From an uncultured Caryophanales bacterium (GTDB taxonomy: Bacteria > Bacillota_I > Bacilli_A > RFN20 > CAG-826), in the NCBI GenBank assembly GCA_946404585.1, contig CAMJEC010000014.1, forward strand, positions 1 to 16,066: a stretch of DNA of 16,066 nucleotides, read 5' to 3'. A program made the translations under genes and the position numbers. This document shows positions 1 through 6,103 of this stretch, piece by piece. Below the pieces are notes generated by a model. That model had not been told where the DNA came from, made no database searches, and saw nothing but the letters and a program-made list of their open reading frames with translations. Position 1 is the first letter of the stretch. The number at the start of each line of letters is the position of its first letter.

Positions 1-738
1 GAATTCCAAACAAAACTCCTCGCTTATGGCCGAAAAGGTGAAAAGTGTGTTTCACGTCACGCTTTTATGCGCTTTATTGCCGTAAATGGACGTGGAACCA
101 CCTACTGTCCAAAGTGTCAAATCAAGCTTGGAGCGCCGATTAAAATCGCAATTGTAGGTAAGATTGCCTCAGGTAAATCCACTGTTCTAGATGAGTTTGT
201 TAAGGGTGGCTATTGCACTATTTCTTCTGATGAAATTGTTCATAAGCTTTATGAGAAAAATGATGTCCAAAATCTTATTAATAAACGTCTTAAAGTTAAG
301 GGTGAAAAATCATTCGTGGATAACCTTAGAGATCATGTTGAGAAGCACCCCGCTGATTTAGAAAAGTTAGAGAAGATTGTTCATCCATTAGTGAAGAAAG
401 AAATCGAATTAACATTTAAGAATTCTAAGTCTCCTTTACTAGTGGCGGAAGTCCCACTTCTCTTTAAAGCCAAGATGCAAGACATGTTTGATGTCATCAT
501 TGGTGTGGATATTGATGAGAAGATTCAGATTGAAAGACTCAATCTTAGAGATAAAGAAAAAAGCGCTTTTTTAAAGCGCATTAATGATGAGAATAATTTG
601 TTCGAAGAACATCGATTAGATTTAGACTTTATCGTTAACAATAACGATACTCTATCTATTTTAAGAAAAGATACAAGGTCAATTATTGATAAATTGCTAA
701 GTCGCCTAAATCCACTTCTTGACCGCACATCGATCTAA
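1..738 (+). CDS. coaE: MutM (Fpg) C-terminal zinc-finger domain fused in frame to dephospho-CoA kinase (CoaE); 5' partial
   Basis: The frame is open from base 1, so the gene starts upstream. Window codons 1-40 are the end of formamidopyrimidine-DNA glycosylase: YGRKGEKC, then NGRGTTYCPKCQ with the GRGT arginine that contacts DNA. Seven codons later CoaE begins at codon 47 (nt 139) with IKIAIVGKIASGKST, a P-loop GKIASGKS. It continues with SSDEIVHKLY (the conserved Asp region), EVPLLFKAKM (the PLLF lid motif) and RLNLRDK. The kinase part is about 200 residues, the usual full CoaE length; the enzyme phosphorylates dephospho-CoA in the last step of CoA synthesis. No stop and no ATG separates the two parts, so a bifunctional protein is the simplest reading. 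An alternative is internal initiation at ATT 139, which has GGAG 5 nt upstream. mutM and coaE are close neighbours in many Firmicutes. The 3' end overlaps convergent dnaI by 56 bp. Confidence 0.9.
   Translation, partial: EFQTKLLAYGRKGEKCVSRHAFMRFIAVNGRGTTYCPKCQIKLGAPIKIAIVGKIASGKSTVLDEFVKGGYCTISSDEIVHKLYEKNDVQNLINKRLKVKGEKSFVDNLRDHVEKHPADLEKLEKIVHPLVKKEIELTFKNSKSPLLVAEVPLLFKAKMQDMFDVIIGVDIDEKIQIERLNLRDKEKSAFLKRINDENNLFEEHRLDLDFIVNNNDTLSILRKDTRSIIDKLLSRLNPLLDRTSI
46..117 (+). other. Atypical MutM zinc finger (second ligand position altered)
   Basis: The usual Fpg finger is C-x2-C-x16-C-x2-C. Here the first half reads C16-V-S-R19-H20 by window codon, and the second half is the normal C36-P-K-C39. 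The distance from C16 to GRGT is standard, so no residue is missing: the second Cys is replaced by Arg and the next position (normally Gly) is His. Whether His20 takes over zinc binding is inference. The rest of MutM lies outside the window. Confidence 0.6.
557..579 (-). terminator. Rho-independent terminator of dnaB-dnaI, inside the coaE coding region
   Basis: On the minus strand a hairpin with stem GCGCTTT/AAAGCGC (563-579, 3-nt loop) is followed by six T (562-557). It lies about 100 bp downstream of the dnaI stop, within coaE codons. The dnaI mRNA would therefore extend antisense to the coaE 3' region. Confidence 0.6.
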
Positions 739-1591
739 TTGTCTTTACGATTTGTTTAGACATAATCGCACCGGCTTTAGAATTGCATTCATAGAGCACT
801 TCGATTTCATCTAATGTGAAGTTACTGGTAAAGACTGTGAAGAGTCTTTTGTTATAACGTGATGAGATGATTTCATTGACGATCGCGTCTCTAATAAAGT
901 CGTTTTTGAATTCATGACCAAAGTCATCGATAACTAAGACTGGAACTGTGCAGTATTGTTCTAACTTTTTCTTGAATTCTTCATTGTTTTTCTTATTTAA
1001 ATCACTTAATTCAAGAATACGTTTTGAAGCGTTCATAAAGCAGATTGGAACTTTACCTTTGATTTCTCTTTTTGCTAAGTCTATAGCTATCGCTGCAGCG
1101 TAATATGACTTACCGCTTCTCATACCACCAGTAAGGTAGATCCAGTTAGTTTCTTCATTCTTGATGTACTTGTTATAAACAACAGTAGCTTTTGTTCTAC
1201 CTTTAGTTCTATCAAGTTCTGGCATTGTGACATCAAGCCATTCATCTGGGAAATCTTGAATGAGGAACTGTCTTTCAAAACTGACACGTTTTAGAAGTGT
1301 TGGACATGGAATAAGCTGTGTTTCCACGACACCGTTATTAAATGTGACTTTACTTGTCAAGTAAGCATTTTCCTTCTTGCACTCTTTTAGTCCAGGACAA
1401 TTTGAGCAGTAATTGATGTCTCTTGCAAAATCATAGATTTTGATTACGTTAGAATCAATATCTTCATCGCTCATTCCTAAACTCTTACAATACTTGATTG
1501 CTTTTGGACATTGGTGAATCACTTCTTTCATTTGATCTAATAAAGAATCATCTGCTGTGATTTTAAGATTGTTAACTTTAAGCCTTTCCAC
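683..1591 (-). CDS. dnaI: Primosomal protein DnaI, replicative helicase loader (AAA+ ATPase)
   Basis: About 302 aa. DnaI loads the replicative helicase onto single-stranded DNA together with DnaD and DnaB during initiation and restart. From the chosen start, the N-terminal helicase-binding domain has a zinc cluster: CSNC near residues 62-65, then C71 and C96 (PCPTLL). The AAA+ domain has Walker A GGMRSGKS (155-162), Walker B VLVIDD (218-223) and a sensor-1 stretch VFTSNFT. Start choice: an ATG at 1606 lies within the near-perfect SD GGAGGTGAT (1604-1596) and cannot use it, and ATG 1597 is only 2 nt away. GTG 1591 sits 8 nt after GGAGG and is the best start. The gene then overlaps the end of dnaB by 14 bp, so translation is probably coupled. 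The 3' end overlaps convergent coaE. Confidence 0.92.
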   Translation of the reverse strand: MERLKVNNLKITADDSLLDQMKEVIHQCPKAIKYCKSLGMSDEDIDSNVIKIYDFARDINYCSNCPGLKECKKENAYLTSKVTFNNGVVETQLIPCPTLLKRVSFERQFLIQDFPDEWLDVTMPELDRTKGRTKATVVYNKYIKNEETNWIYLTGGMRSGKSYYAAAIAIDLAKREIKGKVPICFMNASKRILELSDLNKKNNEEFKKKLEQYCTVPVLVIDDFGHEFKNDFIRDAIVNEIISSRYNKRLFTVFTSNFTLDEIEVLYECNSKAGAIMSKQIVKTIRSMCGQEVDLGDLAIYQ

Positions 1592-2894
1592 CGTCATCAC
1601 CTCCATTTAATTCATCCATTAATCTATCCCACTCTAATTCCCAGTCACCATCATCATTGGTCTTGGACTTATCAGTGGTATTTTCTTTATTTGGTTTAAT
1701 GCTCTCCACTGGGAGCACCATTTTCTTTGTTACTTTCTTTCCGCGCGTTTTCTTATCTATCTTTCTTAAATAGTTCATCGCATCAACTGCTGTTCTAGCG
1801 TTTTCTCTAACAAGAGAGGCTGCAACTTTTTCCGCATAGGCTCTTGAGAGAACGTTATCCGCTTTTGTGAGAACGTAATCCACGACTGCATTAATCACTG
1901 GATTTGGTAGATGGTAGTTCTTAGATAAATCATTGATTAATCTAATATCCGCAGTTGCCGGTTTTGTACCATCTTGTAAGTAAGCTAGATAATCCTTTGG
2001 CGCTTTAGTTTCCATAAGATTGATCTTTTTAGCAAGATCACTATTACCAGTATTGAGGTTTGGTCCTTCATCTACATCCTTACCTCTATAGCGGTATTTG
2101 TAGTTACTTGCCTCTTGCATAATCTTTGTTAATTTATCAAAGTCAATTCTTTGGCCTTTTGGTTTATCCAAGTCATAGACTTGATTGACAAGATTTGCTG
2201 CATCTTTTTCATTAACACCATTCAGTGTTGCAAGTCTTTCGACTTCCTTCATTTCTTCTTTTCTGAAGGCTGATTCTTTGAGCTGCGATATTTCCTTTAA
2301 GGACGCAAAGAACTCTTCATAATTGAACTGTCCTTTAATCTTGCCTCTATTACGACCTTTGACTACTTGTTTACTATCAGCGGCTTCGACGAAGGCTTCA
2401 TCATCAAGTTGAGGATGGAAGACTTCCGCGAAACTTGCGGTGATTTCTGTTCCATAGTCTTGTTTAGCGTCCAACAAGTAGATCTTCTTTAGTCTAGAAG
2501 CATTACTTTCACCGATACTTCTAATTAACATGCCATATAGTAACGTATCATCGAAGAAGCCACTTGGGGACTTAGGAGCATATAGTTCGTAATGGTAGAT
2601 TTTGAAATCTTCACCTTCACTGACAAATGTCTTAAGTAGACCCGCTGCTTCAAGATATCTTCTGGCATCAACAAACGCACTAGCGGGCATCCTCATACGT
2701 AAGAATACTTGCTCGTGTGTACATAATGGTGAGACCCTTTCGTTATTAGCTTCACTCCAAAGTGTCATGTATAAAGATAAGGCCTCAAAGCCTATCATTG
2801 GTTGGTAGAGATTACTCAAAGTATCACGGTCATAATCCGCGATGAGAGAGGCTAATCTTACTTCTAGGAAATCTTGGTGTGCTAATACTTTCAT
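1578..2894 (-). CDS. dnaB: Replication initiation and membrane attachment protein DnaB (Firmicutes type)
   Basis: About 438 aa from ATG 2894. This is the Gram-positive DnaB primosome protein, not the helicase. It works with DnaD and DnaI in helicase loading and attaches origin DNA to the membrane in Bacillus. The N-terminal DDBH1 winged-helix region carries YDRDTLSNLYQPMIGFEALSLYMTLW, which matches the family very well. The middle FNYEEFFASL region fits the second DDBH domain, and the C-terminus is charged and low-complexity (GDDGG). The frame can be extended to a GTG at 2993, which would add 33 residues with a hydrophobic run. I reject that start because the family motif already sits at the usual distance from Met 2894 and the GTG lies inside a DnaA box. 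No good SD precedes 2894. It forms an operon with dnaI. Confidence 0.9.
   Translation of the reverse strand: MKVLAHQDFLEVRLASLIADYDRDTLSNLYQPMIGFEALSLYMTLWSEANNERVSPLCTHEQVFLRMRMPASAFVDARRYLEAAGLLKTFVSEGEDFKIYHYELYAPKSPSGFFDDTLLYGMLIRSIGESNASRLKKIYLLDAKQDYGTEITASFAEVFHPQLDDEAFVEAADSKQVVKGRNRGKIKGQFNYEEFFASLKEISQLKESAFRKEEMKEVERLATLNGVNEKDAANLVNQVYDLDKPKGQRIDFDKLTKIMQEASNYKYRYRGKDVDEGPNLNTGNSDLAKKINLMETKAPKDYLAYLQDGTKPATADIRLINDLSKNYHLPNPVINAVVDYVLTKADNVLSRAYAEKVAASLVRENARTAVDAMNYLRKIDKKTRGKKVTKKMVLPVESIKPNKENTTDKSKTNDDGDWELEWDRLMDELNGGDDGGKA
1596..1604 (-). promoter_or_regulatory. Strong SD of dnaI that decides its start
   Basis: GGAGGTGAT on the minus strand is fully complementary to the 16S rRNA 3' end. 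It lies inside the last codons of dnaB and overlaps two in-frame ATGs that are too close to be used, pointing to GTG 1591. Confidence 0.7.
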
Positions 2895-2922
2895 AAGGGA
2901 GTCTTTCAATGTTGGTGTCGCT

Positions 2923-2931
2923 ATTATCACA
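2923..2931 (-). promoter_or_regulatory. Possible extended -10 promoter element of dnaB
   Basis: TGTGATAAT on the minus strand is an extended -10 (TG-N-GATAAT) with only a poor -35. It would start transcription about 20 nt before ATG 2894. The hydrophobic N-terminal extension of the longer frame would then be untranslated. AT-rich DNA makes other promoters possible. Confidence 0.35.
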
Positions 2932-2961
2932 CATAGAAAAAGCAAAAGTAAAATGAAAAAG

Positions 2962-3084
2962 ATATGCACATTTTTAGGCGCATACTTATCCACATCATGT
3001 GTATAAACATTTATATATTTATATATAAATAAGTTAAAAAATTACACTTTTTTAAAACTTATCCACATTAAAATTTGTGGAAAA
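2962..3084. promoter_or_regulatory. DnaA-box cluster between divergent dnaB and pfkA (regulatory region or origin-like element)
   Basis: Four 9-mers match TTWTNCACA: TTATCCACA at 2986-2994 (+), TTATACACA at 2998-3006 (-), TTATCCACA at 3059-3067 (+) and TTTTCCACA at 3076-3084 (-). A fifth near-match, ATATGCACA, is at 2962-2970 (+). The four form two inverted pairs flanking an AT-rich core. In B. subtilis, DnaA is known to bind clusters upstream of dnaB and other genes, so DnaA control of dnaB-dnaI is the conservative reading. The boxes-plus-AT layout also resembles oriC, but dnaA and dnaN are not in the window. Confidence 0.8.
3007..3058. other. AT-rich core between DnaA-box pairs
   Basis: Only five G/C occur in 52 bases. 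The segment includes alternating TATATA runs (3012-3027) and A/T tracts. It could serve as an easily melted region or as promoter DNA for dnaB; I see no gene in it. Confidence 0.6.
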
Positions 3085-3097
3085 AAGAGTTTTTACA

Positions 3098-3125
3098 ACG
3101 ACATTTATAAAATTAAGTATATAAT
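3098..3125 (+). promoter_or_regulatory. Promoter of pfkA
   Basis: ACGACA (-35, 3098-3103), 16-nt spacer, TATAAT (-10, 3120-3125). Transcription would start near 3132, so an in-frame ATG at 3124 lies upstream of the transcript and is not the start. Confidence 0.6.
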
Positions 3126-3165
3126 GTTAGGCGTAATAATAACTATTATTAAGGAGAAACTAGTC

Positions 3166-4128
3166 ATGATTAGAAAAATTGCAATATTAACAAGTGGCGG
3201 TGATGCCCCAGGTATGAATGCGTGTTTACGCGCTTGTATCCGTGCGGGTTTATATCAAGGCAAAGAAATGTATGTCGTCTATGATGGCTTACGTGGCTTA
3301 GTCGAAGGCGATATCCGTCAAGTTAATAAAGACTTCACCCAAGATATCATTAATAGAGGTGGCACAATTATTAGAAGTGCCCGTATTCCAGAATTCAAAG
3401 AAGAAGCTGTGAGTAAGAAAGCAGCGGATAACCTTAGAGACTTTGAAATCGATGCTTTAATTGGTATCGGTGGCGATGGCACTTTTAGAGGTTTACAAGC
3501 CTTATCTAAACATGGCGTAATTTGTATTGGTATTCCAGGCACAATTGATAACGATGTCGGTAGCACTGATGAAACAATTGGCTTTGCCACCGCGCTTAAC
3601 ACAATTTGTGATTGTGTCGATAAACTTAAAGATACATCTGGTTCTCACCAACGTTGCTCCTTAATTGAAGTTATGGGTCGTCACTGTGGTGATTTAGCAA
3701 TGTTTGCTGCTTTAGCAGAAGGTGCTGAAGGTGTCATCTGTGTCGAACATCCACTTAAGAAGGAAGTCTTATTCCGTAAATTAAGAAAAATGAAAGCCCA
3801 AAATAAGAGCCACGCGATCATTATCGTCAGTGAAAACTTATTAGACATTAACGAATTAGCGGGTGAAATCGCTAAGGAAACAGGCTTTGATACAAGAACT
3901 GAAGTTCTTGGTAGATTACAAAGAGGTGGTTCTCCAACTGCTCACGATAGAATCTTAGCCGCGAGATTTGGCGCTAGAGCTATCGAAATCTTATGTGATA
4001 AAGAACCAACAAGTAGAATTGTTGGCATTAAGCAAAACGAAATCGTTGATTACCCAATTGACGAAGCCGTTGAAATGAAACATAGACATACGCATGGATT
4101 AAGAGATTTAATCGACATGCTCCAATAA
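3166..4128 (+). CDS. pfkA: ATP-dependent 6-phosphofructokinase
   Basis: 320 aa, the standard length of bacterial PfkA (about 319-320). It converts fructose 6-phosphate and ATP to fructose 1,6-bisphosphate, the committed step of glycolysis, in the cytoplasm. Visible motifs are TSGGDAPGMN (9-18, nucleotide binding), GIGGDGT (100-106), PGTIDNDV with the catalytic Asp128, the substrate loop MGRHCGDLA, and EVLGRLQRGG near the effector and substrate sites. The glycine-type GGDGT motif indicates ATP rather than pyrophosphate use. ATG 3166 has AAGGAG 9 nt upstream and gives the family N-terminus MIRKIAILTSGGD. No terminator is visible before thrS, 57 nt downstream, so the two may be co-transcribed. 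Confidence 0.97.
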   Translation: MIRKIAILTSGGDAPGMNACLRACIRAGLYQGKEMYVVYDGLRGLVEGDIRQVNKDFTQDIINRGGTIIRSARIPEFKEEAVSKKAADNLRDFEIDALIGIGGDGTFRGLQALSKHGVICIGIPGTIDNDVGSTDETIGFATALNTICDCVDKLKDTSGSHQRCSLIEVMGRHCGDLAMFAALAEGAEGVICVEHPLKKEVLFRKLRKMKAQNKSHAIIIVSENLLDINELAGEIAKETGFDTRTEVLGRLQRGGSPTAHDRILAARFGARAIEILCDKEPTSRIVGIKQNEIVDYPIDEAVEMKHRHTHGLRDLIDMLQ

Positions 4129-4151
4129 TTGTCATTTTAAAAAGGATAAGC

Positions 4152-4171
4152 CCGCTATTGTATTGCGGAGG
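4152..4171 (+). promoter_or_regulatory. SD-overlapping hairpin in the thrS leader with a UGU (Thr anticodon) loop
   Basis: CCGC (4152-4155) pairs with GCGG (4165-4168), enclosing a 9-nt loop TATTGTATT centred on TGT. The core TTGTA matches U33-UGU-A37 of a tRNA-Thr(UGU) anticodon loop. The 3' arm contains the first bases of the only SD, GGAGG (4167-4171). E. coli thrS is known to be repressed by ThrRS binding an anticodon-like hairpin near its SD, so a similar autoregulator is possible. The stem is only 4 bp, and the link is inference. Confidence 0.4.
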
Positions 4172-4185
4172 GAAAGAATTAAATT

Positions 4186-5985
4186 ATGAAAGTACAACAA
4201 CATGATGGTTCCATTATTGAAATGGAAAAAACAAGTGCAGAAGCATTAGAAGTATTAAACCATTCTACTTCTCACTTATTAGCGCAAGCTATTACAGAAC
4301 TTTATCCAAAAGCCTTATTTGGTTTTGGACCTGCCATTGAAAATGGCTTCTACTACGATATCGATTTCGGTGAAGATGTGATTACCGAAAACGATCTTCC
4401 TACCATCGAAAAGAAGATGAGAGAATTAGCAGGAAAAGATTTAAGAATTGTTCGTGAAGAACTCTCTAAAGAGCAAGCTCTTGAACTCTTTAAAAACAAT
4501 CCTTATAAGATTGAATTAATTAAAGAGATTAACGAAAGTATCACTACATTCAAACAAGGTGACTTTGTAGACTTATGCCGTGGACCGCATATTATGTCCA
4601 CAGGACTCATTAAACATTTTAAACTACTTTCTTTGGCAGGTGCCTACTGGAGAGGTAATAGTAAAAATAAACAATTAACAAGAATCTATGGTACCTCTTG
4701 GTATACCGCGGAAGATTTAAATAAATGGCTCGAAATTCTTGAAGAAAGAAAGAGAAGAGACCACCGTATCTTAGGTAAACAATTAGGTATCTTTATGTAT
4801 GATGACCTCGTTGGTAAAGGTTTACCAATGTGGTTACCAAATGGTTTCATAGTGAGACGCTTATTAAGCGACTACATAATGGATAAAGAAATAGCCTTAG
4901 GCTATAAACACGTCTTAACTCCATGTTTAGGTAACGTTGAATTATATAAGACATCTGGTCACTGGGCCCACTACCAAAAGGATATGTTCCCAAAGATGGA
5001 TGTTGATAATGAATCATATGTCTTAAGACCAATGAACTGTCCTCACCATATGGTTATGTATAGAAGTGCTTTGCACTCTTATCGTGAATTACCATTAAAG
5101 ATTGCCGAAATCGCCGCTGACTTCCGTTTTGAAGCCTCAGGTGCCTTAACTGGTATTGAAAGAACAAGAGCGTTCTATCAAAATGACTCCCACATCTTCT
5201 GTATGCCAACTCAAATTGGTGATGTCTTTAAAGAAGTTACTAAACTTATTCTTGATGTCTACCACGACTTTGGCTTTAAGAACTATGCCTTCCGTTTATC
5301 TTTAAGAGATCCTAACGATACCGAAAAGTATTTCGGTAATGATGAACTCTGGGAAAAGAGTGAAAATCAATTACGTGAAGTTTTAAAAGAATTAGGTGTT
5401 GAATATTATGAAGCCATTGGTGAAGCCGCTTTCTATGGTCCTAAACTTGACGTTCAAGTTAAAAGCGCGATTGGTCATGATGTCACATTAAGTACTATTC
5501 AATTAGACTATCAATTACCAGAAAGATTTGAACTTACCTATATTGATGAAAAAGGTGAGAAAGCTAGACCAGTTGTTGTTCATAGAGCAATCTTAGGTTC
5601 TTTAGATCGTTTCATCGCCTTCTTAATCGAAGAAACAAAAGGTGCTTTCCCAACATGGTTAGCCCCAGTTCAAGTTAACCTATTACCAGTTAACAATGAT
5701 TACCATTTAGAATACGCTAACGAATTATTAGCGAAGTTCAAAGAACATGGTCTTAGAGTGACTCTCGATGATTCTAATGACAAGCTTGGTTATAGAATGA
5801 GAAGTTCACAAATGAAGAAGATTCCATATACACTCGTTCTTGGTGATCATGAACGTGATGATAGAACAGTGACTTATAGAAGATTCGGTGTTCAAGAACA
5901 AATCACTGTCAGCATTGATGAATTCTTAAAACTCATCGATGATGAAATCAAAAATAAAGCCTTGCTCAATACTGAGAGTAAGTAA
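4186..5985 (+). CDS. thrS: Threonine-tRNA ligase lacking the N-terminal TGS domain
   Basis: 599 aa against about 640 for most bacterial ThrRS. It charges tRNA-Thr in the cytoplasm. The editing domain is intact: HSTSH (H26, H30) and CRGPH (C131, H135). The class II catalytic core has zinc ligands C285 (MNCPHH), H336 (DSHIFC) and H466 (VVHRAILGS), motif 2 RFEASGALTGIERTRAF and motif 3 around GSLDRF. An HGTP anticodon-binding domain follows (PVQVNLLPV to the end). Only 25 residues precede HxxxH, against about 72 in E. coli, so the TGS (N1) domain is essentially absent. A TAA at 4180-4182 closes the frame upstream, so this is not a mis-called start. The SD GGAGG (4167-4171) is unusually far, 14 nt, from ATG 4186. 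A terminator follows at 6003. Confidence 0.96.
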   Translation: MKVQQHDGSIIEMEKTSAEALEVLNHSTSHLLAQAITELYPKALFGFGPAIENGFYYDIDFGEDVITENDLPTIEKKMRELAGKDLRIVREELSKEQALELFKNNPYKIELIKEINESITTFKQGDFVDLCRGPHIMSTGLIKHFKLLSLAGAYWRGNSKNKQLTRIYGTSWYTAEDLNKWLEILEERKRRDHRILGKQLGIFMYDDLVGKGLPMWLPNGFIVRRLLSDYIMDKEIALGYKHVLTPCLGNVELYKTSGHWAHYQKDMFPKMDVDNESYVLRPMNCPHHMVMYRSALHSYRELPLKIAEIAADFRFEASGALTGIERTRAFYQNDSHIFCMPTQIGDVFKEVTKLILDVYHDFGFKNYAFRLSLRDPNDTEKYFGNDELWEKSENQLREVLKELGVEYYEAIGEAAFYGPKLDVQVKSAIGHDVTLSTIQLDYQLPERFELTYIDEKGEKARPVVVHRAILGSLDRFIAFLIEETKGAFPTWLAPVQVNLLPVNNDYHLEYANELLAKFKEHGLRVTLDDSNDKLGYRMRSSQMKKIPYTLVLGDHERDDRTVTYRRFGVQEQITVSIDEFLKLIDDEIKNKALLNTESK

Positions 5986-6002
5986 GAATCATTAACTAAA
6001 CT

Positions 6003-6026
6003 GCCTACCTATATGGTAGGCTTTTT
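6003..6026 (+). terminator. Terminator of thrS
   Basis: Stem GCCTACC (6003-6009) / GGTAGGC (6015-6021), loop TATAT, then TTTTT. The same 7-bp stem recurs at 7615-7642 after the next gene. Confidence 0.88.
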
Positions 6027-6051
6027 ATTCCACTTTTATCTTGCGTACATA

Positions 6052-6084
6052 ATGTGATAAATTAGAGGTAATCGTAACATTTTT
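6052..6084 (+). repeat. Upstream copy of a 33-bp promoter-region repeat
   Basis: The segment is built as ATGTGATAAAT-TAG-AGG-TAATC-GT-AACATTTTT. It aligns without gaps to 7677-7709, differing at about six positions. Each copy follows a GCCTACC/GGTAGGC terminator and precedes a gene start by 20 nt, so it is probably the promoter region of the downstream gene. The -10-like element here is only GGTAAT or GATAAA. Confidence 0.6.
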
Positions 6085-6103
6085 AAATTTTAAGAGGTGT
6101 TTT

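Noticed and set aside
830..850. Plus-strand terminator for coaE inside dnaI (AAAGACT/AGTCTTT)
   Set aside because: The T run is interrupted (TTTTGTT) and the stem is AT-rich, so the evidence is weaker than for the minus-strand terminator.
2895..2993. 33-residue hydrophobic N-terminal extension of DnaB from GTG 2993
   Set aside because: The GTG lies inside a perfect DnaA box, has no SD, and the family N-terminal motif already fits ATG 2894. The hydrophobic run is likely an artefact of translating AT-rich control DNA.
3124..3165. 14-residue upstream extension of pfkA from ATG 3124
   Set aside because: This ATG overlaps the -10 box, while ATG 3166 has AAGGAG 9 nt upstream and gives the standard PfkA N-terminus and length.
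4129..4185. T-box riboswitch for thrS
   Set aside because: The 57-nt gap after pfkA is too short and has no T-box core or terminator. A T-box inside pfkA is not plausible.
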